Origin: Silvimonas amylolytica
GTDB taxonomy: Bacteria; Pseudomonadota; Gammaproteobacteria; Burkholderiales; Chitinibacteraceae
Assembly: GCF_014645555.1 (NCBI RefSeq)
Contig: NZ_BMLY01000011.1
Span: forward strand, 1 to 64,000
Length of the DNA: 64,000 bases
Direction of reading: 5' to 3'
Part shown: positions 28,259 to 38,003 of the stretch, one piece after another
How the letters are laid out: every line of letters starts with the position of its first letter
How positions within the stretch are numbered: the stretch's first letter is position 1
The notes under the pieces: generated by a model
What the model saw: only the letters and a program-made list of their open reading frames with translations
Database searches by the model: none
Told to the model about the DNA's origin: nothing
Position numbers and translations under genes: made by a program

Positions 28259-28882
28259 ATGAGCGTGCGCGCAGTTGTTTTTGATTTTGGTGGTGTTCTC
28301 TTTGACTGGAATCCGGAATACCTCTACCGCAAACTGATTCCCGATGCGACCGAGCGCCAGTGGTTCTTGCAGCACGTCTGCAACGGTCACTGGAACCTGC
28401 AGCAAGACGCCGGCCGCACTTTGGCCGATGCCACAGAAGCGCTGATCGCCCAGTACCCGGATCATGCCGAACTCATCCGCGCCTTTTATGGTCGCTGGCC
28501 AGAAACGCTGGCTGGCACCTTGCCCGAAGGCATCAAGCTGATGGAAGACCTGGAAACGGCCAGGATGCCACTCTATGGTCTGACCAACTGGTCAGACGAG
28601 ACCTTCCCCTATGCATGGGAGCACTACCCGTTTTTGCACCGTTTCAAGGACATCGTGGTGTCCGGCCGGCTCAAGATCGTCAAACCGGATGCCGCCATTT
28701 ACCACGAGATGTTCCGTCGTATTGCCAAAGACTTGCCTGATCTGAAACCAGCCGAACTGGTCTTCATTGACGACAACGCAGCCAACGCAGAAGCGGCTCG
28801 TGCGTTAGGCTGGCATGGCATTCATCATGTCAATGCAGCGCAAACCGAAGCCGCCCTGCGTGACCTGGGCCTGTCTTTCTGA
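28259..28882 (+). CDS. HAD-family hydrolase
   Basis: A 207-residue haloacid-dehalogenase superfamily hydrolase. Motif I is VVFDFGGVLFDWNP, motif II is YGLTNWSDET, motif III is the K in LKIVKPDAAIYHEM, and motif IV is VFIDDNAANAEAA. The cap is a small C1-type helical insert, as in YihX-like and 2-haloacid dehalogenase-like proteins. A phosphatase on a small sugar or nucleotide phosphate is more likely than dehalogenation. The substrate is unknown. It is the first of three closely spaced genes with the SelW-like and DUF4124 proteins. Confidence 0.9.
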   Translation: MSVRAVVFDFGGVLFDWNPEYLYRKLIPDATERQWFLQHVCNGHWNLQQDAGRTLADATEALIAQYPDHAELIRAFYGRWPETLAGTLPEGIKLMEDLETARMPLYGLTNWSDETFPYAWEHYPFLHRFKDIVVSGRLKIVKPDAAIYHEMFRRIAKDLPDLKPAELVFIDDNAANAEAARALGWHGIHHVNAAQTEAALRDLGLSF

Positions 28883-28914
28883 TTGACCCATCCGTTTTTG
28901 ACCGGAGCAACACC

Positions 28915-29202
28915 ATGGCAACCGCGACCCCGCGCGTGAGTATTCTTTACTGCACGCAATGCAACTGGCTACTGCGTTCCGCATGGCTGGCACAGGAACT
29001 GCTGTCGACTTTTGCAGACGAACTCGGCGAGGTGGCCTTGCAGCCTGGCACAGGCGGCGTGTTTGTCGTGCATTGTGACGACCAGTTGATCTGGGATCGC
29101 AAAGTGGAAGGTCGTTTTCCCGAAGCCAAAGAATTGAAACAGCGTGTTCGTGACTTGATCGCGCCAGAGCGGCCGCTCGGTCATAGTGATCGCCCGAGCT
29201 GA
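28915..29202 (+). CDS. SelW/Rdx-family thioredoxin-fold protein
   Basis: A 95-residue cytosolic protein of the SelT/SelW/SelH selenoprotein family, in its cysteine form. The redox motif is YCTQCNWLLRS near residue 12 (Cys-x-x-Cys in place of Cys-x-x-Sec), followed by the family core EVALQPGTGGVFVVHCDDQLIWDRK and an FPEAKELKQRVRD helix. A redox or glutathione-linked role is assumed for the family, and its substrate is unknown. The ribosome binding site is in GGAGCAACACC before the ATG. It lies 32 bp after the HAD gene, so cotranscription is likely. Confidence 0.9.
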   Translation: MATATPRVSILYCTQCNWLLRSAWLAQELLSTFADELGEVALQPGTGGVFVVHCDDQLIWDRKVEGRFPEAKELKQRVRDLIAPERPLGHSDRPS

Positions 29203-29228
29203 ACAACGCTGTGTTAAGGTTCCGCCCC

Positions 29229-29714
29229 ATGTCCAGTTTGTCCGTTTTCCGTTTTGCCGCCGTGGCCACGCTTGCGTTGACCGCTGTCTGTGCACATGCC
29301 GACATTTACAAGTCGGTGGATGCCGACGGCCGTGTCACGTTCTCCAACATCCCCATGAAGGGTGCGACCCGGGTCTATACAGACCCGATCCCGATGGGAA
29401 ACAGCAAAGTTCACGGCAAGTCAGGCAGCGGCAACAAGGTCACGGCCCCCAGCCCCGCCGATTTCCCACGCGTCGATGCCGCGACCCAGAAATCCCGCGA
29501 TACCAATCGCCGGCAGATTCTCACCGACGAGCTGGCAACCGAACAGCAAGCATTGACTGACGCCCGCAAGGCGCTCGCCGATGCGCAAGCCAGTACCGAC
29601 GCGCAAACGAATCCACAGAAATACCAGGAGCGCGTTTCACGTCTGCGTGATAACACCACGCTGCACGAGAAAAACGTGGCCGCCCTGCAGCAGGAAATGG
29701 CCCGCGACCGCTAA
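29229..29714 (+). CDS. DUF4124-domain periplasmic protein
   Basis: A 161-residue exported protein. A signal peptide (about residues 1-24, ending AHA) is followed by the DUF4124 motif DIYKSVDADGRVTFSNIP, then a low-complexity linker and a C-terminal coiled coil (LTDELATEQQALTDARKALADA) with alternating charges. The start is set at MSSLSV (29229), with an upstream in-frame start at 29211. The molecular role of the family is unknown. In betaproteobacteria such genes are often found just before ntrB-ntrC, as here. A terminator separates it from ntrB. Confidence 0.88.
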   Translation: MSSLSVFRFAAVATLALTAVCAHADIYKSVDADGRVTFSNIPMKGATRVYTDPIPMGNSKVHGKSGSGNKVTAPSPADFPRVDAATQKSRDTNRRQILTDELATEQQALTDARKALADAQASTDAQTNPQKYQERVSRLRDNTTLHEKNVAALQQEMARDR

Positions 29715-29737
29715 GACGTCTCGTCTGCCCAAGCTCA

Positions 29738-29766
29738 AACGCCCGCCCAAGCGGGTGTTTTGTTTT
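29738..29766 (+). terminator. Terminator after the DUF4124 gene
   Basis: A CGCCCGC/GCGGGTG hairpin with a CCAA loop is followed by TTTTGTTTTG, 25 nt past the stop codon. Confidence 0.75.
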
Positions 29767-29853
29767 GTATCGCCCGGTTTTGATTCCTGCCACGCCCCAT
29801 CCTGTACCACGACCAGCGCCAGCCATAGCCGGGTTAATCCCCATACAAGGGCA

Positions 29854-29893
29854 ATGCACCATATCGAGACCTATAATGCACTCAATCAGTGCA
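29854..29893 (+). promoter_or_regulatory. NtrC operator and -10 box upstream of ntrB
   Basis: TGCACTCAATCAGTGCA (29877-29893) is a symmetric GCAC-N7-GTGC NtrC site. A TATAAT hexamer (29872-29877) abuts it, so bound NtrC would cover a sigma70 promoter, as at the E. coli glnL promoter. The 13-mer ATGCACCATATCG at 29854-29866 repeats the word in the glnA enhancer. No good -35 box is seen. ntrB starts at 30052. Confidence 0.7.
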
Positions 29894-30051
29894 TTGGCCG
29901 GTTCATACGTGCTGAAATGTCCATTTGTGGAGAGTCTTGAGCTGGCCCGCTAATTGCTTATTCATCCCGCATGAAAGAAGCGGCGGGTAGTCACAAGCGA
30001 CCACGCCAGGCTTCGTGCCTGATTGATCCACGATTTCATAGACCGCACCCT

Positions 30052-31149
30052 ATGACCAAAAGCCCTATTCCTGCCATCTTTGCCGGACTGGAATTTCTTG
30101 ATGCGGCGATATTGGCCACGCGCGACGACGGCGCGCTGGTCTATTACAACCCGGCCGCAGCTGATTTTCTGGGCTTGCGCGACGACTGCCTTGGTATGGC
30201 GCTGACCGAGTGTCTGGGCCCGGATAATCCGGTTGCACAGGCACTGGCCAACGCCAGCATCAACAATATCAGCCTGACTGAGCATGAGATGGCGCTCAAC
30301 ACCACGCATGGCGAGGTGTATGTCTCGTTGACTGCCAGCCCCATCGAATGCGATGAGGCCGCAGCCATGGCGGAAATTCGCCAGATTGATCAGCAACGCA
30401 AGATCGCCAACGAGGAACGTCTGCAAGCACAACAGCAGGCCAATCGCGAGTTGATCCGCAACCTGGCGCACGAAATCAAAAACCCGCTGGGTGGTATCCG
30501 CGGCGCGGCACAACTGTTGTCGCGAGAGTTGCATGACCCGCAACTGAAGGAATACACCCAGGTCATCATCGAAGAATCGCAGCGCCTGCAAAGCTTGCTG
30601 GATCGTTTGCTGACGCCGCATCGCTTGCCGCAACTGGCTGAACTGTCGATCCACGAGGTGCTTGAGCGCGTCCGGAGCCTGATGCTGGCAGAGACACCCA
30701 ATGGCCTTGCGATCAAGCGCGACTATGACACCAGCCTGCCCTCGTTGATTGGCGACCGCGAACAACTGATCCAGGCGGTGCTCAACATCATGCGTAACGC
30801 CATTCAGGCCATGGATGGCGTGGGCGAAATCATGCTGCGTACTCGCGTGGCGCGTCAGGTTACGCTGAACCGTCAGCGCTTCCCGATCGCCATCCAGTTG
30901 CAGATTATCGATAACGGACCAGGCATTCCGGAGCATCTGAAAGAAACACTGTTTTACCCGCTGGTGTCCGGCCGGCCAGGCGGCACAGGCATTGGCCTGC
31001 ATCTGGCACACACCTTTATCAATCAGCACCACGGCACGATCGATTTCGACAGCCGTCCCGGTTACACCTGTTTCAACATGCTGCTGCCGCTCAATGGCTG
31101 GCAGGGATTTGACAAGACAACTACAACCAAAGCCACGGAGCATCCATGA
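30052..31149 (+). CDS. glnL: Nitrogen regulation sensor kinase NtrB
   Basis: A soluble histidine kinase/phosphatase that phosphorylates NtrC when nitrogen is limiting and, with PII, dephosphorylates it when nitrogen is ample. The start at MTKSPIPAIFAG (30052) gives 365 residues. Features are an N-terminal PAS domain (about 10-115), a HisKA domain with H140 in NLAHEIKNPLGGIRGAAQLL, an N-box (NIMRNAIQAM), and ATPase glycine boxes DNGPGIPE and GGTGIGLHLAH. It overlaps ntrC by 4 nt (ATGA) and is preceded by a palindromic NtrC site, which suggests autoregulation. Confidence 0.96.
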   Translation: MTKSPIPAIFAGLEFLDAAILATRDDGALVYYNPAAADFLGLRDDCLGMALTECLGPDNPVAQALANASINNISLTEHEMALNTTHGEVYVSLTASPIECDEAAAMAEIRQIDQQRKIANEERLQAQQQANRELIRNLAHEIKNPLGGIRGAAQLLSRELHDPQLKEYTQVIIEESQRLQSLLDRLLTPHRLPQLAELSIHEVLERVRSLMLAETPNGLAIKRDYDTSLPSLIGDREQLIQAVLNIMRNAIQAMDGVGEIMLRTRVARQVTLNRQRFPIAIQLQIIDNGPGIPEHLKETLFYPLVSGRPGGTGIGLHLAHTFINQHHGTIDFDSRPGYTCFNMLLPLNGWQGFDKTTTTKATEHP

Positions 31150-32555
31150 GTACTGTCTGGGTCATCGACGACGATCGTTCCATTCGATGGGTCTTCGAAA
31201 AAGCGCTTGCTCGTGAAAACATCGCACACGCGTCTTTCGCATCCGCTACCGAAGCCCTGGCCCGTCTGGGCCGCGAAGTGCCCGAAGCCATTGTGTGCGA
31301 CATTCGCATGCCTGGCGAATCAGGGCTGACCTTTCTGGAGTTGGTCAAAAAGGATTACCCCGGTCTGCCGGTCATTATCATGACGGCGCATTCCGATCTG
31401 GAGAGTGCCGTCTCGGCCTTCCAGGGCGGCGCATTTGAATATTTGCCCAAACCGTTTGATGTAGACCAGGCCATTGCCCTGATCCAGCGTGCATTGCAAG
31501 AAGGCTCACGCCAGCTGGGTACAGAGGAAGCGCCGGTGTCCAACCCGGATATCCTGGGCCAGGCACCGGCCATGCAAGATGTCTTCCGTGCTATTGGACG
31601 GTTGTCGCAATCCGCAGCAACAGTGCTCATCACGGGCGAATCTGGCGCAGGTAAAGAACTGGTCGCCCGCGCCTTGCATCGTCACAGCCCGCGTTCGGCC
31701 AAGCCCTTCATTGCGATCAATACTGCGGCCATTCCGAAAGACCTGCTGGAATCCGAACTGTTCGGCCACGAACGTGGTTCATTCACCGGTGCCGAAGCAC
31801 GTCGTCAGGGCCGGTTTGAACAGGCCGAAGGCGGCACGCTGTTTCTGGATGAAATCGGCGACATGCCGGCAGATCTGCAAACACGCCTCTTGCGTGTGCT
31901 GTCTGACGGCTATTTTTACCGCGTTGGCGGGCAGGCGCCGATCAAGGCCAATGTGCGCGTGATTGCGGCAACTCACCAAAACCTGGAAGAACGCGTCAAA
32001 CTGGGCGCCTTCCGTGAAGATTTGTTCCACCGCCTCAACGTGATCCGTCTGCGTCTGCCGGCGTTGCGTGAACGCCGTCAGGATATCCCGCTGCTGGCCC
32101 GCCATTTCCTGGCCCGTTCAGCCGCTGAACTGGGTGTGGAATCCAAACGGCTGTCAGAAGACGCCATGGCGGCACTGAGCAATTTCAGCTTCCCAGGCAA
32201 CGTGCGGCAACTGGAAAACCTGTGTCACTGGATCACCGTCATGGCGCCGGGCGCTATCGTCGAAGCAGGCGATCTGCCACCGGAAATTAACGAAAGCCCG
32301 GAAACCGCCGACGGCGCGATGATGGTCGGCAATGGTGATTGGCGTGCGGCGCTGGCCGCTGACATCGGTGGCCGCCTGGCGAAGGGCGAAAGCCGTGTGC
32401 TTGATGAGATCATGCCCGCCTTTGAGCGGACAGTGATCGAAAGAGCACTGGCCCACACTGGCGGCAAACGGATCGAAGCGGCAGAATTGCTGGGATGGGG
32501 GCGCAACACCCTCACCCGCAAAATTCAGGAACTGGGTATGGACGACGAAGTGTAA
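31146..32555 (+). CDS. glnG: Nitrogen regulation response regulator NtrC
   Basis: A 469-residue sigma54-dependent activator. The receiver has D52 in [11 protein letters not shown]. The AAA+ domain has Walker A GESGAGKE, the sigma54-contact loop GAFTGA (seen as [10 protein letters not shown]), Walker [12 protein letters not shown] and an R-finger region. The C-terminal Fis-type helix-turn-helix ends in [21 protein letters not shown]. When phosphorylated by NtrB it activates glnA and other nitrogen genes. Candidate sites lie upstream of both glnA and ntrB in this window. Confidence 0.97.
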   Translation: MSTVWVIDDDRSIRWVFEKALARENIAHASFASATEALARLGREVPEAIVCDIRMPGESGLTFLELVKKDYPGLPVIIMTAHSDLESAVSAFQGGAFEYLPKPFDVDQAIALIQRALQEGSRQLGTEEAPVSNPDILGQAPAMQDVFRAIGRLSQSAATVLITGESGAGKELVARALHRHSPRSAKPFIAINTAAIPKDLLESELFGHERGSFTGAEARRQGRFEQAEGGTLFLDEIGDMPADLQTRLLRVLSDGYFYRVGGQAPIKANVRVIAATHQNLEERVKLGAFREDLFHRLNVIRLRLPALRERRQDIPLLARHFLARSAAELGVESKRLSEDAMAALSNFSFPGNVRQLENLCHWITVMAPGAIVEAGDLPPEINESPETADGAMMVGNGDWRAALAADIGGRLAKGESRVLDEIMPAFERTVIERALAHTGGKRIEAAELLGWGRNTLTRKIQELGMDDEV

Positions 32556-32638
32556 ACGGTACGTTTTGCGCACCTGCCAGTACGTGGGGCGCGCCGTTTA
32601 CGCGCGACGGGGCGACGCAAGCATGGGCGCCGCCCCGC

Positions 32639-32663
32639 AAAGGCCGGGAGACCGGCCTTTTTT
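32639..32663 (+). terminator. ntrBC terminator
   Basis: An AAAGGCCGG/CCGGCCTTT hairpin is followed by T residues, 84 nt past the ntrC stop. It faces the convergent HAD nucleotidase gene. Confidence 0.8.
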
Positions 32664-32721
32664 GTTCCCCGGACGCATCTTTAGTCCGAAGACCAGGTTG
32701 ACATCTTCTTTGCCATCCTGG

Positions 32722-33384
32722 CTATCTCGCTTGCATTCCCTGCCACCGTAGCGGCAATGCATCCAGCCTGCGCAACAGCACATCTACACTCGCATGTCCC
32801 CGCCGATGCGGGCGTAGCCAGACCGTCTTCATGCCTAACCGTCGCGCCATGCGCAAGTTATCCAGAGAGTCCTCCACCAAAATACACTGCGTCGGCTGCA
32901 ACCGGTATTTCCGCAAAATATGCCGAAAAGCAGCGGGCTGCGGTTTGGGGCTGAACCGGCCATGCTCAATGGCATGAATCCCGACAAATTCGCGCTCAAT
33001 CCCAAGGCCCTTGACCATGGCCTCGGCATAACGGTGCGCACCATTGGTAAACAGGATTTTGCGCCCAGGCAACCGGGCGAGTGTACGGCGCAAACCTGGC
33101 ATGGGATGGAATTGCGAGGTCAATGCTGCCAGCGGATGCGAGGCGGCCAGGAAATCGTGTGGCTTGATCGCATGCGGGTAATGTCGAAGCAAACCGAGCA
33201 GCGTTGCGCCATAGCGCCGCCAGTAGTCGGTGCGCAGTGCTGTCGCGGTCTCCGCATTCACGCCCAGTGTTTGCTCCATATAGCGGTTCATTGCGGCATC
33301 AATCACCGGAAAAGCATGACGACTGGCGTTGTGCAGCGTGTTATCGAGGTCAAACAACCACACGGGATAGCGGTATCCGTTCAT
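32722..33384 (-). CDS. HAD-family pyrimidine 5'-nucleotidase
   Basis: A 220-residue cytoplasmic hydrolase of the SDT1-like pyrimidine 5'-nucleotidase branch. Motif I is WLFDLDNTLHNAS, motif II is ILFTNGAHRYAEAMV, motif III lies in FSPKPQPAAFRHIL, and motif IV is CILVEDSLDNLRMA. An alpha-helical C1 cap with YWRRYGATLLGL is characteristic of this branch. It would dephosphorylate UMP/CMP or related nucleotides. It has a monocistronic arrangement, convergent with ntrC. Confidence 0.9.
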   Translation of the reverse strand: MNGYRYPVWLFDLDNTLHNASRHAFPVIDAAMNRYMEQTLGVNAETATALRTDYWRRYGATLLGLLRHYPHAIKPHDFLAASHPLAALTSQFHPMPGLRRTLARLPGRKILFTNGAHRYAEAMVKGLGIEREFVGIHAIEHGRFSPKPQPAAFRHILRKYRLQPTQCILVEDSLDNLRMARRLGMKTVWLRPHRRGHASVDVLLRRLDALPLRWQGMQAR

Positions 33385-33413
33385 TACATTCCATCACGTT
33401 GAATACGGCCCGC

Positions 33414-33443
33414 AAAAAAAAGCCGGCACACGCCGGCTTTTTT
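33414..33443 (-). terminator. Terminator downstream of the CBS-domain gene
   Basis: An AAGCCGGC/GCCGGCTT hairpin is flanked by an A-run and a T-run. It lies 20 nt past the stop codon of the minus-strand CBS gene. Confidence 0.8.
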
Positions 33444-33462
33444 AAACGGTCCCCGCCGCGGT

Positions 33463-33918
33463 TTATGCCGCCATGGGCGAGGAGCGGCCATGGATATAGT
33501 TTTCCAGTTGTTCGATCTGGAACTCTTGTTCAGCAATGGTTTCACGAACCAGATCACCAATCGACAACAAGCCAATCAATTCATCCTGATCATTCACCAC
33601 CGGCAAGTGACGAATGCGTTTATCGGTCATGATTGCCATGCATTCATCGACCGAGGCATTCGGGGTCACACAGATCAGTTTGGCGGTCATGATTTCAGAG
33701 ACTGGCGTACCCGCCGAGGTTTTGCCCATCAGCACCACTTTACGGGCGTAATCGCGCTCAGAAAAAATGCCTGCCAGTTTGTCCCCCTCCATGACGAGGA
33801 CAGCACCAATGTTCTTGTCGGCCAGAACTTGTAAAGCCTGATATACCGTGGTCTGAGGCGAGACGGTAACGGTACCGTGGATCGTCTTTTCGGCCAGCAG
33901 TTGACGTGCGGTCTTCAT
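33463..33918 (-). CDS. CBS-domain pair protein
   Basis: A 151-residue cytosolic protein made of two tandem CBS domains (about 8-65 and 72-130), with the typical GAVLVMEGDKLAGIFSERDYARKV and IRHLPVVNDQDELIGLLSIGDLVRE blocks. Such stand-alone pairs bind adenine nucleotides and act as regulators. No catalytic domain is present. A short C-terminal helix follows (EQEFQIEQLENYIHG). It is transcribed alone, with its own terminator. The partner is unknown. Confidence 0.92.
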   Translation of the reverse strand: MKTARQLLAEKTIHGTVTVSPQTTVYQALQVLADKNIGAVLVMEGDKLAGIFSERDYARKVVLMGKTSAGTPVSEIMTAKLICVTPNASVDECMAIMTDKRIRHLPVVNDQDELIGLLSIGDLVRETIAEQEFQIEQLENYIHGRSSPMAA

Positions 33919-34004
33919 GTGTAGTTCTCCAGGAACAACAACGAGTGTCCTTTTAATCTAGACCCCGCACGCCAGCTTGCAACCGCCCCAACCAAAACCG
34001 CCGG

Positions 34005-35381
<1,377 letters not shown>

Positions 35382-35702
35382 ATGGATTTGTCCGGCCTGA
35401 ACCTGCCGCAACTGTACAAACTGCAAAAAGACCTTGATGCGGAAATCGTACGTCGCAAAGAAACCGACAAGGTCACCTTGATTAATGAACTGCAGCAACT
35501 GGCAGCTTCCAAGGGTTTCTCGCTGAATGAAGTGCTGGGTCTGGAAGGCAAAAAGGCGGGCAAGAAAGCCGCCGCCACCAGCAAGGCGCAATACCGTAAT
35601 CCGGAAGATGCCAGCCAGACCTGGTCTGGCCGTGGCCGCAAGCCGCAATGGGCACTGAAATGGCTGGGCGAAGGCAAGTCGCTGGAAGACCTGCGCGTTT
35701 GA
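35382..35702 (+). CDS. H-NS family nucleoid-associated protein
   Basis: A 106-residue DNA-binding protein of the betaproteobacterial H-NS type. It has an N-terminal helical oligomerisation region (LPQLYKLQKDLDAEIVRRK), a basic linker (GKKAGKKAAATSKAQ), and a C-terminal DNA-binding domain with YRNPEDASQTWSGRGRKPQW, the AT-hook-like core (RGRKP) of the family. The start is the ATG at 35382, preceded by AGGAG. The silencing of AT-rich, often acquired DNA is the family role. A terminator follows directly. Confidence 0.94.
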   Translation: MDLSGLNLPQLYKLQKDLDAEIVRRKETDKVTLINELQQLAASKGFSLNEVLGLEGKKAGKKAAATSKAQYRNPEDASQTWSGRGRKPQWALKWLGEGKSLEDLRV

Positions 35703-35736
35703 TGTCTGGCGCCACGATCACGTTGGCGCCCAGATT

Positions 35737-35766
35737 AAAAAGGCAGCCCCTGCGGCTGCCTTTTTT
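35737..35766 (+). terminator. Terminator of the H-NS-like gene
   Basis: An AAAAAGGCAGCC/GGCTGCCTTTTTT hairpin lies 35 nt past the stop codon. Confidence 0.85.
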
Positions 35767-35840
35767 ATTGGCCATGGCCCCCAGCGCCAGGGCGAGTGCC
35801 AGTACAATGTATCTCTGTCGAACCCTGTAAAAAAAACGGC

Positions 35841-38003
35841 ATGTCCCATCCTCTGACCGCTTCGCTGAATCCCGAACAACGCGCTGCCGTTGAATTGCCT
35901 CCAGAGCACGCCTTGATCCTGGCAGGCGCCGGTAGCGGCAAGACGCGCGTACTGACCACGCGTATCGCCTGGCTGTTGTCCACCGGTCAGATCAGCCCGG
36001 CTGGTTTACTGGCAGTCACCTTTACCAACAAGGCTGCCAAGGAAATGATGGCGCGAATTACTGCCATGATGCCGCTCAACCCAAGAGGTCTGTGGGTGGG
36101 TACTTTCCATGGTTTGTGTAACCGCATGTTGCGCTTGCACCATCGTGATGCAGGGTTGCCGGCGGGATTTGCCATTCTGGATTCCCAGGATCAGTTGGCA
36201 GCAATCAAACGCGTAATGAAAACACTCAATGTCGATGATGAGCGCTATCCGCCCCGTAGCATTGCGCAATATATCAATGGCAACAAAGAGGCCGGCATCC
36301 GCGCTGAGAAGGCTCAAGCCCGGGATGATTATTCCCGCACGCAACGCATGATTTATGCTGAATATGAATCACAGTGTCGCCGTGAAGGCGTGGTTGATTT
36401 TGCTGAATTGCTACTAGCCTGCTATGAATTACTGGAGCGCAATGCGCCGCTACGCGACCATTATCGCAGCCGTTTCCAGCATATTCTGGTCGATGAATTC
36501 CAGGATACCAACCAGCTTCAATACGCCTGGTTGAAATTGCTGACCGGCCCAAACAGCGCATTATTTGCAGTGGGTGATGATGACCAGTCCATTTATGCCT
36601 TTCGTGGCGCCAGGGTGGGCAACATGCTGGATTTCCAGAAAGATTACCACGTCAAACACGTAATCCGGCTGGAGCAGAATTACCGCTCGCACGGCAATAT
36701 TCTGAACGCGGCCAATGCAGTGATCGAGCACAATCGTGACCGTCTGGGCAAACAATTGTGGACCAGTGACGATGACGGTGAGCCGATTCGCCTTTACGAA
36801 GCCGCGACGGATAGCGAAGAAGCCAACTTCCTGGTCGATGAGATCGCTGCCCAGCAGCGCGATGGCATTGCCGCCGATGAGATCGCCATCCTTTATCGTT
36901 CCAACGCGCAATCGCGGATTATTGAACACGCGCTGGTTGCAGCGGGCTTGCCGTATCGGGTTTATGGCGGTTTGCGGTTTTATGAGCGCCAGGAAATCAA
37001 GCATGCGCTGGCCTATTTGCGCCTGGTTGCCAATCAAGACGATGACAACGCGCTATTACGCGTGATCAACTTTCCCGCGCGCGGGATTGGTAACCGGACC
37101 GTAGAAACACTCACGGATACCGCACGCATTGCCGGTACCAGCCTGTGGCAAGCTGCCTGCAGCGCAGGCAGTGGGCGCAGTGCTGCCGCGGTCGGGCGTT
37201 TTGTGCACATGCTCGACAACATGCACGTGCAAGCGCAAGGCATGGCGCTTCCGGACGTGGTCAACATGATCCTCTCGCTATCCGGGTTATATGAGTATTA
37301 CCAGAACGAGAAAGAAGGCGAGGAGCGGCTTGCCAACCTGAACGAACTGGTCAACGCCGCCGCGGCTTTTGTCACGGAAGATGAGAACGACCTCGTGGCC
37401 TTCCTGGCCAATGCATCTCTGGAAGGCGGGGAGCACGCAGCTGAAGCCGGCGAAGCAGCGGTGCAACTCATGACTATCCACGCCGCCAAGGGTCTGGAAT
37501 TTCACAGTGTCTTTCTGACCGGGCTGGAAGAAGGCCTGTTCCCCCACGACAATAGCCTGGCAGACCCGAAAGGTCTGGAGGAAGAACGACGCCTGATGTA
37601 CGTGGCCATGACGCGCGCACGGCGACGTTTGTATATCTCGCTCTCGCAAAGCCGCATGTTGCATGGGCAGATGCGCTACGCGCCCGCTAGCCGTTTCCTC
37701 AATGAGGTGCCCGCGACACTGCTCAAGTATCTGAACCGGGGATATGCCCCCAATAGCTACGGCAGCAGCAATACCAGCAATACCAGCAACGACTGGTACG
37801 CCCCACCGGCTACCCCGCGCCATGTCGAGACGCCCGCGCACGGTCTGGCCATTGGCATGACTGTACGACACCCCAAGTTCGGGGTTGGAGAGGTGGTTAA
37901 TCATGAGGGTGGTGCCAACGGGAATGTTCAGGTGAACTTCGTCCAGCACGGTACCAAGTGGCTGGCCGTGGCCTACGCCAAACTGGAGCCCATCAAGGCA
38001 TGA
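35841..38003 (+). CDS. uvrD: DNA helicase II (UvrD/Rep superfamily)
   Basis: A 720-residue SF1A 3'-5' DNA helicase used in nucleotide excision and mismatch repair. The start is set at MSHPLTASLNPEQRAAV (35841). Motifs are the Q-motif (LNPEQ), Walker A AGAGSGKTRVLTTRI, motif Ia TFTNKAAKEM, motif II VDEFQDTN, motif III GDDDQSIYAFRGA, motif IV LEQNYRSHGNIL, motif V MTIHAAKGLEFHSVFLTG and motif VI YVAMTRARRRLYIS. The C-terminal Tudor-like domain (HPKFGVGEVV) is present, as in UvrD rather than Rep. Its stop overlaps the start of a TPR/receiver gene. Confidence 0.95.
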   Translation: MSHPLTASLNPEQRAAVELPPEHALILAGAGSGKTRVLTTRIAWLLSTGQISPAGLLAVTFTNKAAKEMMARITAMMPLNPRGLWVGTFHGLCNRMLRLHHRDAGLPAGFAILDSQDQLAAIKRVMKTLNVDDERYPPRSIAQYINGNKEAGIRAEKAQARDDYSRTQRMIYAEYESQCRREGVVDFAELLLACYELLERNAPLRDHYRSRFQHILVDEFQDTNQLQYAWLKLLTGPNSALFAVGDDDQSIYAFRGARVGNMLDFQKDYHVKHVIRLEQNYRSHGNILNAANAVIEHNRDRLGKQLWTSDDDGEPIRLYEAATDSEEANFLVDEIAAQQRDGIAADEIAILYRSNAQSRIIEHALVAAGLPYRVYGGLRFYERQEIKHALAYLRLVANQDDDNALLRVINFPARGIGNRTVETLTDTARIAGTSLWQAACSAGSGRSAAAVGRFVHMLDNMHVQAQGMALPDVVNMILSLSGLYEYYQNEKEGEERLANLNELVNAAAAFVTEDENDLVAFLANASLEGGEHAAEAGEAAVQLMTIHAAKGLEFHSVFLTGLEEGLFPHDNSLADPKGLEEERRLMYVAMTRARRRLYISLSQSRMLHGQMRYAPASRFLNEVPATLLKYLNRGYAPNSYGSSNTSNTSNDWYAPPATPRHVETPAHGLAIGMTVRHPKFGVGEVVNHEGGANGNVQVNFVQHGTKWLAVAYAKLEPIKA

